Shown here one piece after another: positions 36,154 through 43,616 of a stretch of DNA of 43,769 nucleotides. The position numbers and the translations under genes were made by a program. The notes beneath the pieces were generated by a model. The model was not told the origin of the DNA, made no database searches, and saw nothing but the letters and a program-made list of their open reading frames with translations. This DNA comes from an uncultured Acidobacteriota bacterium (GTDB lineage Bacteria; Acidobacteriota; Terriglobia; Bryobacterales; Bryobacteraceae): contig CADEFT010000048.1 in the NCBI GenBank assembly GCA_902826685.1, positions 1 through 43,769 on the forward strand, written 5' to 3'. Every line of letters begins with the position of its first letter. The stretch's first letter is position 1.

Positions 36154-36840
36154 CTAGGCAGTCAAAGAACTTCTCACAAAAAATGCACGAACTGGACGTC
36201 TGGATACCTTTTTCTTACCGATCTCGGCGAAGCGGTTCTTGGCGCGAGATTTCAACAAGCGGAACTGAGTTTCGCTTAACCCCATGTCGATGCAGATCTT
36301 TTCCGGTGTCTGATCGTCCAGATAGAAGCGCTTGAGGATCTCCCGGTCGCGGCCGGAGAGCTTGCGCAGCACCTGGCCGATGAGTTCGGCGTTCTGCTGG
36401 CCGATGACCGATTCCTCGGGATCGCCCGTTCCCGCCAGGTTGGCTCCGGCTTCGAGGTCGAGGCGGTCCTTGCGGTCCGAAACCGCTTCATCGATGCAGG
36501 CAGCCACTTGCCTCCGCACGATCGTCCGGACGAAGCCCATCAGCCGCCCGGGATCGCGCAACTCGCCACGGCGGATGGCCTGCACGACGATCACGAACGT
36601 ATCGTGAACTTTATCCTCGAGTTCCTGGTGTCCCAGATGGCGGCACATATAGAACCGGACACCGCGTGAGAACAACCGGTACAGTTCTTCCATCGCCGCC
36701 GAATCTCCGGCCTGAATCCGCTCCACCAAGGCCTGGACCTCCGCCGGGGTCAAGCCAGTGGAAGTTTCCAACGGTTGTTCAACTGGCGCTGGGGAGACGC
36801 CTTTGCGTTCGCTGACAGCGCCCATCACCGCACTGATCAT
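36154..36840 (-). CDS. ECF-type RNA polymerase sigma factor
   Basis: Extracytoplasmic-function sigma-70 factor, 228 residues. Region 2 runs about 45-115 (AAMEELYRLFSRGVRFYMCR, then ELEDKVHDTFVIVVQAIR). Region 4 runs about 150-205 (LSGRDREILKRFYLDDQTPE, then MGLSETQFRLLKSRAKNRF), with an intact helix-turn-helix. The first ~35 residues are a variable extension. ATG 36840 has AAGGA 7 bases before it; a GTG at 36846 is the alternative. The anti-sigma gene follows. A strong promoter lies about 100 bases upstream. Confidence 0.93.
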   Translation of the reverse strand: MISAVMGAVSERKGVSPAPVEQPLETSTGLTPAEVQALVERIQAGDSAAMEELYRLFSRGVRFYMCRHLGHQELEDKVHDTFVIVVQAIRRGELRDPGRLMGFVRTIVRRQVAACIDEAVSDRKDRLDLEAGANLAGTGDPEESVIGQQNAELIGQVLRKLSGRDREILKRFYLDDQTPEKICIDMGLSETQFRLLKSRAKNRFAEIGKKKVSRRPVRAFFVRSSLTA

Positions 36841-36940
36841 GAACACACGTCCTTTCTAACATTGCAACAATCCACGGGCCGAAGTACGAGGACAACGGCA
36901 GTTAGGCACAGAAGTGCTAGTACTGTTGAGCGTTCCCAGT

Positions 36941-36970
36941 ATTATAGGGAAGGGTTTCCTAGAAAGGCAA
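36941..36970 (-). promoter_or_regulatory. Promoter of the ECF sigma / anti-sigma pair
   Basis: On the minus strand TTGCCT (36970-36965), 18 bases, then a perfect TATAAT (36946-36941). This looks like a housekeeping sigma-70 promoter and leaves a leader of about 95 bases before the sigma-factor start. It implies the pair is expressed by the housekeeping factor rather than only by its own product. Confidence 0.65.
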
Positions 36971-37107
36971 GATAGAAACCCGCACATAATACCTCACCCC
37001 CCCTCACGTGCGTGTATCTTGCCAAGGCTCTCACAGGCGCGGCAGGGGCCGGGATGGTGTAGCCGGGCGGTTCGTAAGGGGGGATGGAGGGTAGTACTCC
37101 AGCGGGC

Positions 37108-38337
37108 TCATTCGATTGGCGGGGCGGCGGCCATCGTGGAAGACGAGCAGGAGTCCGAGCCATCAGGTAGGGTAAATCCGAGGGACCAACTGAACTGCCG
37201 CCCCCGCCCGGATTCCTTGGGCACACGGATTCTTCCTCCCAGATCGCGGACAATACGCCGCGCATCTTCCGGCATAGTCAGGACTCCATACAAAGTGTAA
37301 CGAAGGACAATGCAATGCTCGTTGTGGCGATCCAGTTCGATCTCCAGTTGGGCGTACTCTTCCGAGTAACCTAGCGCATAAGTCAAGAGTTGCTCCGAAG
37401 CCGAATCGTTGCCCACCACAAGTCTCGGAACGTCACCGCCGGCGGATAGTCTGATCCCGGAAACTTCCGCTTTGGACGCCGCCATCGCCACCGGATCGAA
37501 CAGGCGGTTGGGCGATCCATGAGCAGCCCGGCGCGTCAAGTCGTTTAGCGCCATCAAGGCGGCAGTGGAGGCCGCGGCAAGGGCGTGGTGATCCTGCCCG
37601 TGCCCCTTCACCTGGCTGGCGATCTGCTCGAGCGGTCCGCGAAGGCGGGAACTGAGCGTGGAGGCCAGTTCTTCCTTCTGGTTGGCCAGTTGGTTGGCCT
37701 TGATACGCTCCTGTTCAAGGTCTTTCGCTTTTTTCTGTAATTGAAGGATCAGATCGCGCGCGTTGCGCATCTGGCGGCGCATCTTGTCAAGCACCAGCGC
37801 GGTGAGGCTGATGTACATATTGCCAAAATAAAGGACCACCATTTTGACGGCTTCGACGGTCCAGTTGAGCTGGCGGTGCTCGACATAGGCGAGGTAGGCG
37901 AGCAGGACGGCATAGGCCGCCGTGGACCAATGCGCGAACGCGAGCACGGTCCGGAACCCGTTGGCCGCCTGATCGGCCGCCCGCAGCACCAGGACCAGCA
38001 GCAGCCAACTGCGGTCTCCACCGGTGACGTAGACGGCCAGAGTGAAGAAGATGACGTCGAGATAAAGGTAGAGCTGGGCCAGATCGAATCGCCGCAGCCG
38101 CGAATAGAAGAAGACCAGGGTCAGCCACGATGCGGCGTTGTAGAGCGCGATGGCGAGGATGAAAGCGACCAGCGCCTGATCGCTGACGTGAGCGGTAATC
38201 AGCGCGTGGTGCAAACCGCAAAGCACCAGAATCGCCACGAAGCCGAGCGCGCGCACCTGCGGTACGACGACGGTATTCAGCCGGACACGCCGGCCCAGAC
38301 TTTCCCCCGAACTGTGCAATCCCTGGCTGCCGTCCAT
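37108..38337 (-). CDS. Membrane protein with degenerate histidine-kinase module
   Basis: A 409-residue protein with six predicted membrane helices (about 28-185), then a coiled coil (about 186-228), then a region shaped like a histidine kinase. The H-box position reads LSSRLRGPLEQI (228-239) where kinases have SHELRTPL-like sequence, so the phospho-acceptor His is replaced by Ser. The ATPase part lacks a recognisable N-box Asn and DxGxG. The G2-like LGGRIRVPKESGRGRQFSWS (about 368-387) is still visible. It is probably a catalytically dead sensor or adaptor. It lies 36 bases behind the roadblock gene and is likely co-transcribed with it. Confidence 0.75.
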   Translation of the reverse strand: MDGSQGLHSSGESLGRRVRLNTVVVPQVRALGFVAILVLCGLHHALITAHVSDQALVAFILAIALYNAASWLTLVFFYSRLRRFDLAQLYLYLDVIFFTLAVYVTGGDRSWLLLVLVLRAADQAANGFRTVLAFAHWSTAAYAVLLAYLAYVEHRQLNWTVEAVKMVVLYFGNMYISLTALVLDKMRRQMRNARDLILQLQKKAKDLEQERIKANQLANQKEELASTLSSRLRGPLEQIASQVKGHGQDHHALAAASTAALMALNDLTRRAAHGSPNRLFDPVAMAASKAEVSGIRLSAGGDVPRLVVGNDSASEQLLTYALGYSEEYAQLEIELDRHNEHCIVLRYTLYGVLTMPEDARRIVRDLGGRIRVPKESGRGRQFSWSLGFTLPDGSDSCSSSTMAAAPPIE

Positions 38338-38373
38338 TCCCGCCGTCTTTGCCGCCCACGGCTCCCGGCCCGG

Positions 38374-38811
38374 CTAGGGCCCAAAGAGCCGCTTGTTTCT
38401 GGCAATAATCTCCGCCAGCTTTTGCGCTGCCCAGCGGCCTTCAAAATGGACCGCCGAGGCTTCCGAATCCGTTGAGCCGAAAAACGCCAAGACTCCGCTT
38501 TCGGCCACCGTGTAAAGGAAAAGGTCCCCGGTGTTGCCGCGCAAAGTGGCCTCCTGCATGACACCGCACAGGAAGCCCTCGCTGAGCAATCGGCTGAAGT
38601 TCACCGCGACTGAAGCTTGATCGACGATTTTCCCGGCGTCTTCGGCCGACTCCGGCATCGAGCATCCGAGCGCTCCCCCTTCGTTGGTCAGGAATAAGAC
38701 GCCCAGCAGCGCCGGCAGCGACCGGTGCAGCTTTTCCACTTCGCTCTGAATTTCCCAAACCGTGGGATGTTCAAGGAGGCTACCTCTGAAATCACGATGC
38801 GAATCGAGCAT
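38374..38811 (-). CDS. Roadblock/LC7-like protein
   Basis: A 145-residue cytoplasmic protein resembling the roadblock/LC7 fold. It has a helix (WEIQSEVEKLHRSLPALLGV), a beta-hairpin (LFLTNEGGALGCSM), a helix (about 58-80), and two strands (DLFLYTVAESGVLAFFG), ending in a helix. Bacterial roadblock proteins often regulate MglA-type small GTPases, but no GTPase gene is in this window. Its partner here is the degenerate kinase-like membrane protein immediately downstream. Similarity is at the level of fold pattern, so the call is moderate. Confidence 0.65.
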   Translation of the reverse strand: MLDSHRDFRGSLLEHPTVWEIQSEVEKLHRSLPALLGVLFLTNEGGALGCSMPESAEDAGKIVDQASVAVNFSRLLSEGFLCGVMQEATLRGNTGDLFLYTVAESGVLAFFGSTDSEASAVHFEGRWAAQKLAEIIARNKRLFGP

Positions 38812-38951
38812 GCTGTTGGACCTGCGGCTTCCTTCATGTAATTTCGATTACCAATAGTCTGTATGCTCTCATCATGAACCAGGAATGGGCCTATCGAAAT
38901 CGATCAGCCACCCGATGTAAAGTGGAAACAATTGCCAAGATGGCTGGCAGG

Positions 38952-38965
38952 ACGTTCTAGAACGT
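38952..38965. repeat. 14-bp perfect palindrome before the candidate selenoprotein gene
   Basis: ACGTTCTAGAACGT is a perfect palindrome located 21 bases before the ATG at 38987. A symmetrical site of this length so near a start is a plausible operator for a dimeric regulator. It shares TTCTAGA with the palindrome at 20011-20029, but that may be chance. Confidence 0.45.
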
Positions 38966-38986
38966 TGGTCACGAGGAAAAGGCGCT

Positions 38987-39331
38987 ATGAAAACGATCGA
39001 CTGGAGTTACCACCGTCCCGGTTGAACCACCTGTGGACGAACGCAGGAGTTTCTTGCGTCCCATGGCGTGGAGCCCACGGTTGTCGTAAACGCCAAGAAG
39101 AGCACGTTGAGCGAGGCCGACGCCCTGGCGCTGGCCGCCGGGGTGGACCACATCTATTCGGCCAAAGGCAAGAGGGTGGTTCACCTGGATCTGAGGAAAT
39201 CGAAACCGGGGACGGCTGAGTTGAAAGCCTTACTGCTGGGGCCGAGCGGGAATCTGCGCGCTCCGGCGCTGCGCAAGGGCCGTACGCTCATTATCGGATT
39301 CGAGGAAGCAACCTACCGCGAACTGTTATAG
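38987..39331 (+). CDS. ArsC-like thioredoxin-fold protein, candidate selenoprotein (in-frame UGA)
   Basis: The frame starts at ATG 38987 with AAAGG/GAGGA just before it. It reads MKTIDWSYHRPG, then TGA (39023-39025), then TTCGRTQEFLASHGVEPTVV, and continues intact to TAG at 39331. With selenocysteine at codon 13 the product is 114 residues with a UxxC redox motif (U13, C16) exactly where ArsC/thioredoxin-fold relatives have CxxC. The C-terminal part has LLGPSGNLRAPALRKGRTL. A SECIS-like hairpin follows the UGA. Calling only the part after the UGA (GTG 39068) would lack the active site and has no ribosome-binding site. The alternative is a recent nonsense mutation. The next gene starts 10 bases on. 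Confidence 0.75.
39031..39066 (+). promoter_or_regulatory. Bacterial SECIS-like hairpin
   Basis: The lower stem pairs 39031-39036 with 39061-39066 (CUGUGG with CCAUGG, including two G-U pairs). An internal loop (ACGA/C) follows. The upper stem ACGCA/TGCGT is perfect (39041-39045 with 39055-39059). The 9-base apical loop is GGAGTTTCT and begins 20 bases after the UGA. Position, a G at the start of the loop and a short upper stem fit the known pattern of bacterial SECIS elements. Drawn by eye, not folded computationally. Confidence 0.6.
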
Positions 39332-39341
39332 GATACGGTGC

Positions 39342-40397
39342 ATGCAACGGCGACACTTCCTGCGGCTGGCCACAGGCACACCGGCGGCGGGCCTTCTCTA
39401 CTACGCGCACGCGCAGACGCGGCGCGTGGACGGCATCAAGCTTGGGACGTTCTTCACGGACAATCCGAAACCGGAGGATCTGGCCATGCTGCGCCACCTG
39501 GGCGTGGAAGCCGTTTCCATCTGGACCGGCATTGCCAACAACAACGCCGCCTGGATGATCGAGACGCGCAAACGCATCGAGGCGCAGGGAGCCGAGGTTT
39601 ACAACATCGGCATTATCGACCTGCATTGCGACCCGGCGCTGGTGCTTGGAACCGATGCCGCGGCGCGGAAGATCGAGCAGTATAAAGAATATCTCGGCAA
39701 CCTGGGGCGGGCGGGCATCCACTACACCACTTATGCCCACATGTCGAACATCAAGGACCAGCCGACGCCGGGGTTCTATGCGACCTCGATGTCGACGGCG
39801 CGCGGCGAAGCGCCGACGCGGCTGTTCGATCTGGCGGTGGCGCGCAAGCTTCCCAAGTCCTTCGACAAGGAATATCTGGAGGATCACGTCTGGAAGACGT
39901 TTACGACGTTCATTCAATCGGTGATGCCGGTGGCGGAGAAGAACAAGGTGCGCATCGGGCTTCACCCCGACGATCCGCCGGTCGATACCCTGGGCGGCGT
40001 GGCGCGCATTTTCCGCAATTACCAGGGCTATGAGCGCGCGTTCGAGATCGCCAAATCGGATTACTTCGGCGTGTGCCTGTGTGTCGGCACGTGGGGCGAA
40101 GGCGGGCGCGACATGGGCAAGAATCCCGTCGAGGCGGTACACGAATTCGGGCGCCGCGGCCGTCTGTTCAAGATCCATTTCCGCAACGTATCGGGCCCGC
40201 TGCCCAAGTTCCGGGAGATGTTCGTCGACGACGGCTACCTGGACATGTACGAAATTATGGCCGCGCTCAAGAAGGTGAATTTCAAGGGCATCGTCATTCC
40301 CGACCATGTGCCGGGCGGCGGCTATCCGGTGGCCAACAATACCTTCACGCTGGGCTATATGAAAGCGCTGCGGGACCGGGTGAACAAGCAGGTCTGA
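39342..40397 (+). CDS. UxuA-like TIM-barrel protein with Tat signal
   Basis: Predicted exported TIM-barrel enzyme of 351 residues, resembling mannonate dehydratase and the xylose-isomerase-like superfamily. MQRRHFLRLATG is a twin-arginine-type signal. UxuA-like landmarks are IGLHPDDPPVDTLGG (about 206-220), CLCVGTWGEGG, FKIHFRNVSGP (metal-ligand HFRN) and IVIPDHVPGGGYP. Mannonate dehydratase proper is cytoplasmic, so export makes a different sugar-acid or polyol substrate likely. AGGA precedes the ATG. It lies 10 bases behind the candidate selenoprotein and is convergent with the amidase gene. Confidence 0.82.
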   Translation: MQRRHFLRLATGTPAAGLLYYAHAQTRRVDGIKLGTFFTDNPKPEDLAMLRHLGVEAVSIWTGIANNNAAWMIETRKRIEAQGAEVYNIGIIDLHCDPALVLGTDAAARKIEQYKEYLGNLGRAGIHYTTYAHMSNIKDQPTPGFYATSMSTARGEAPTRLFDLAVARKLPKSFDKEYLEDHVWKTFTTFIQSVMPVAEKNKVRIGLHPDDPPVDTLGGVARIFRNYQGYERAFEIAKSDYFGVCLCVGTWGEGGRDMGKNPVEAVHEFGRRGRLFKIHFRNVSGPLPKFREMFVDDGYLDMYEIMAALKKVNFKGIVIPDHVPGGGYPVANNTFTLGYMKALRDRVNKQV

Positions 40398-40398
40398 T

Positions 40399-41805
40399 CT
40401 AAGGCAGCTTGGGGCGGCGCTTGTGCCAATCGGTGGCCGACTGGAAAGCCATGCCCGCCGCCACCAGCCTGTGTTCGCCGAAGGCGGGACCGAGAAACGA
40501 AATCGCCACGGGCATATTCTGGGCGAAGCCGCAGGGCAGGCTGATGGCCGGCAACCCCGCCAGGTTACCGGCCGGAATGACGGGGCTGCCCGAAGGACCG
40601 GGCGTATCCAAGGGCTCGCTGATCTTGCCCGCCGGCCCGCCGCGCGCCGGTGTCAGGAACAGGTCGATGTCATAGAACATTTCCCGGAACGCCTGTTGCA
40701 CCAGGCGGCGCAGACGCATGGCGCGCAGGTAGTCCTTGGCCGGCAGTTCCTGGGTCATCTTGATGCCGGCGATCTGTCGCTTGTCGGCCAGCTTATCGAC
40801 GTCGCCGCTCGCCACCAGATCTTCGAATATGGATCCCATCTCGCCGGCGATGATGGTCGACACCATGGCGCCGTATGGGAAATCGGGCAGCTTGGTTTCC
40901 ACCATCTTCACGCCAAGGCCGCGCACGGCCTGCAGCGCGGCATCGAAGGCGGGCCTCGCTTCGGGGGTCACGCCGGTGTCGAAATCGGCCGGGTTGTAGC
41001 CGACGCGCAGCTCGCCCATGGGCGGGGCAAATTGCGGATTGTGGAAGAAGCGTTTGCCGGCCGAACCGGGATCGTCGCCGTCGGCGCCCGACATCACGTG
41101 CAGAATGCGGCCGCAGTCCTCGGCCGAGCGCGCCATGGGTCCGATTTTGTCGAGGGTCCAGGAGAGGGCCATGGCGCCGGTACGGCTGACCAGGCCGTAG
41201 GTTGGCCGCAATCCGGTGACGCCGCAGAAGGCGGCGGGCGTGAGAATGGAGCCCGAGGTTTCGGTGCCGACGGCCCAGGGCACCAGACCCGCCGCCACGG
41301 CGCTGCCCGACCCCGACGAGGAGCCTCCAGACCAGCGCGTGGTATCCCAGGGATTCAACCCCGGCCCCTGCAGCGACGCCGCCGCGAAGCGGTATCCGCC
41401 ACCGCCGGCGAGTTCCACCATCGAGAGCTTGCCGATGAGCACGGCACCGGCGCGGGCGAGCTTCTTTACGACGAAGGCGTCTTCGTCGAACACCTGGCCG
41501 GCGAAGGGCCGGGCGCCCCAGGTGGTGGGATGCTTGGCCACGGCCAGCAGATCCTTGACGGCATAGGGGACGCCGGCGAGCGGTGAGCGCACGCGGTCCC
41601 GCAGGATGTCACCATCGGCGTCGTGCGCCTGCCGCAGCGCTTCATGCTTCAGCGATACGGCGAGGGCGTTGAAGCGCGGACCGAGGCGCTCCAGGCGATC
41701 GCAGAAGGCGCGCGTCAATTCCACCGAGCTGTACTGGCGGGCCTTGATGCCGGCCTGCAACTCGGAAACGGAAGAGAAAAAGATATCGGCGTCGAAATTC
41801 GCCAT
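40399..41805 (-). CDS. Amidase signature family protein
   Basis: Amide hydrolase of the amidase signature family, 468 residues. The Ser-cisSer-Lys triad is visible: Lys84 in YAVKDLL, the cis-Ser in GGSSSGSG (about 163), and the nucleophile Ser186 in TETSGSIL. PAAFCGVTGLRPTYGLVSRTG follows. It is the size of GatA, but no gatC/gatB lie nearby and the C-terminus differs, so it is more likely a stand-alone amidase. No signal peptide. It starts 1 base after a small Tat-signal-like gene, which suggests coupled translation. The substrate is unknown. Confidence 0.93.
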   Translation of the reverse strand: MANFDADIFFSSVSELQAGIKARQYSSVELTRAFCDRLERLGPRFNALAVSLKHEALRQAHDADGDILRDRVRSPLAGVPYAVKDLLAVAKHPTTWGARPFAGQVFDEDAFVVKKLARAGAVLIGKLSMVELAGGGGYRFAAASLQGPGLNPWDTTRWSGGSSSGSGSAVAAGLVPWAVGTETSGSILTPAAFCGVTGLRPTYGLVSRTGAMALSWTLDKIGPMARSAEDCGRILHVMSGADGDDPGSAGKRFFHNPQFAPPMGELRVGYNPADFDTGVTPEARPAFDAALQAVRGLGVKMVETKLPDFPYGAMVSTIIAGEMGSIFEDLVASGDVDKLADKRQIAGIKMTQELPAKDYLRAMRLRRLVQQAFREMFYDIDLFLTPARGGPAGKISEPLDTPGPSGSPVIPAGNLAGLPAISLPCGFAQNMPVAISFLGPAFGEHRLVAAGMAFQSATDWHKRRPKLP

Positions 41806-41806
41806 C

Positions 41807-42001
41807 TTATGCCTTGAAGACGGTCGCCGGCTCGATGTGACGGGGCAGAGCGGCCTTGGCCATCGATTCGCGGGCGCGCCGCTGATTCTGACGCTGAATC
41901 TCGAGGTCGTCGGCGGCCGGCGGCTCCTGCGCCGGGACCGGTTTGGCCATGAGCGGCGCGGCGAGAAGGCCGAGTCGGCGGCGGGTCACTTTTGCCGGCA
42001 T
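41807..42001 (-). CDS. Small Tat-signal-like protein coupled to the amidase
   Basis: A 64-residue protein beginning MPAKVTRRRLGLLAAPLMA, with an arginine-rich, short hydrophobic start like a twin-arginine signal. A Gln/Arg-rich helix follows (LEIQRQNQRRARESMAKAAL), and the end is LPRHIEPATVFKA. I recall similar short proteins ending in EPAxxFxA next to hydrolase genes in acidobacteria, with no known function. ATG 42001 was chosen because it begins the signal; no Shine-Dalgarno is evident. It ends 1 base before the amidase start and is divergent from the FAD oxidoreductase with only 25 bases between starts. Confidence 0.6.
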   Translation of the reverse strand: MPAKVTRRRLGLLAAPLMAKPVPAQEPPAADDLEIQRQNQRRARESMAKAALPRHIEPATVFKA

Positions 42002-42026
42002 AGGGGCATTATTGCAGAATAGAAGC

Positions 42027-43616
42027 TTGGCGCAGAAATTTGATGCCGTGATCGCCGGCGCCGGACACAACGGACTGGTTACCGCCGCGTACCTGGCCGC
42101 CGCCGGTTACAAAGTGCTGGTGCTCGAAAAGCGTGAGATGGTGGGCGGCTGCGCCGTCACCGAAGAACTCTGGCCCGGCTATCGCGTTTCATCGGCTTCT
42201 TATCTCACCAGCCTGCTGCAGGAAAAGGTGGTTCGCGACCTCGAACTGGAACGCTACGGCTACCGGGTGGACGCCAAGGACCCGGCGTTTTTCTCGCCCT
42301 TCCCCGACGGACGTCATCTCTACATGTGGCAGGACGAGCGGAAGACGCTGGCCGAGATCGCCAAGTTTTCCGCACGCGATGCCGGCCGGCTGGCGGCCTA
42401 TGAAGCGCACCTGGAACGGTTGGCGGTGGTGGTGGAATCGATGCTGCTGGAGACGCCGCCGGAGTTCCCGCCGCAACGGCTGGGCGATTTCGCCGATTAC
42501 ATCAAGCTGCTCGGAAGGATGCGCGGATTGAGCCGTGCCGAACTGGTAGGGCTGGTGAAGATTTTCACACAAAGCGCGGCCGACCTGCTCGATGAATGGT
42601 TCGAGAGCGAAGAATTGAAGGTGACGCTCGCCACCGACGGAGTGATTGGGGCTAATGGCGGGCCGCGCTCGCCGGGCACGGCTTACATCCTGCTGCATCA
42701 TTGCATGGGCGGTGTGGGAGGCAAACGCGGGCTGTGGGGATTCGTGCGCGGCGGCATGGGCGCGGTATCGGAAGCGATGGCGGCATCGGCGCGCGCCCGC
42801 GGCGTGGAGATTCGCGTGAACGCCCCGGTCCGCCAGATCCGCGTCACCGGTGAGCGCGCCGATGGCGTCGTGCTCGAAAACGGGGACGAGATTGCGTCCG
42901 ATATCGTGGTGAGCAATCTCGATCCGAAACTAACGTTTCTCAAGCTCGTCGAGGAGCGCCATCTGCCGGCCGATTTCGTCCAGCAGATCCGCCGGTTCCG
43001 GTCCGAGGGCACGTCCTGCAAGATCAACCTGGCGCTTTCGGGCCTGCCGGAATTCACCGCTCTGCCGGGTGCCCCCGCGCCCCATCATCGCGCCACGATG
43101 CACATTTGCCCGAGCATCGAATACGTCGAACGCGCCTGGGACGACGCCAAGTACGGGCGGCCTTCCGAGCGCCCGCTGCTTGAGATGACGGTGCCCACGA
43201 TGTACGACCCATCGCTTGCGCCCGCGGGCAAACACGTGATGGGCATCTTTCTGCAGTACGCGCCTTACACGTTGAAGAACGCCACCTGGGATCAGTTGCG
43301 CGAACCTTTCGGCGATCGCGTGATCGATCTGATCGCCGAGTACGCGCCCAATATCCGCCGGATCGTGGAGCACCGGCAGGTGTTGACGCCACTCGATCTG
43401 GAACGGCGCTTCGGGCTCACGGGCGGCAACATCTTCCACGGCGAGATGAGTCTCGACCAGATGTTCATCATGCGGCCGCTGGCCGGATGGGCGCGCCATC
43501 GCACGCCGCTCAAGGGCTTGTATCTGTGCGGTTCGGGTACGCATCCGGGCGGCGGGGTGATGGGCGCGCCCGGCCACAACGCTGCGCGCGAGATTCTGAA
43601 GAACGCCTCGAAGTAG
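42027..43616 (+). CDS. FAD-dependent oxidoreductase (PYROXD2 / phytoene dehydrogenase-like)
   Basis: Flavin amine-oxidase/phytoene-desaturase-like enzyme of 529 residues. The FAD-binding motif GAGHNGLVTAAYLA begins at residue 11, followed by VLVLEKREMVGGCAVTEELW. C-terminal landmarks are GNIFHGEMSLDQMFIMRP and LYLCGSGTHPGGGVMGAPGH, as in PYROXD2-type proteins. The start is most likely TTG 42027 (TTG GCG CAG), since the FAD fold begins there; an upstream extension to 41943 would overlap the divergent small gene. No Shine-Dalgarno is strong. The reaction is unknown: no carotenoid genes are nearby. Confidence 0.88.
   Translation: MAQKFDAVIAGAGHNGLVTAAYLAAAGYKVLVLEKREMVGGCAVTEELWPGYRVSSASYLTSLLQEKVVRDLELERYGYRVDAKDPAFFSPFPDGRHLYMWQDERKTLAEIAKFSARDAGRLAAYEAHLERLAVVVESMLLETPPEFPPQRLGDFADYIKLLGRMRGLSRAELVGLVKIFTQSAADLLDEWFESEELKVTLATDGVIGANGGPRSPGTAYILLHHCMGGVGGKRGLWGFVRGGMGAVSEAMAASARARGVEIRVNAPVRQIRVTGERADGVVLENGDEIASDIVVSNLDPKLTFLKLVEERHLPADFVQQIRRFRSEGTSCKINLALSGLPEFTALPGAPAPHHRATMHICPSIEYVERAWDDAKYGRPSERPLLEMTVPTMYDPSLAPAGKHVMGIFLQYAPYTLKNATWDQLREPFGDRVIDLIAEYAPNIRRIVEHRQVLTPLDLERRFGLTGGNIFHGEMSLDQMFIMRPLAGWARHRTPLKGLYLCGSGTHPGGGVMGAPGHNAAREILKNASK

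Noticed and set aside
39068..39331. Treating the 87-codon GTG-start frame as the complete gene
   Set aside because: It has no ribosome-binding site and would lack the active-site strand and both redox residues. The upstream ATG with good SD and in-frame UGA explains the region better.
40399..41805. Amidase as GatA of the tRNA-dependent amidotransferase
   Set aside because: No gatB or gatC nearby and the C-terminal half does not look like GatA. A general amidase is safer.
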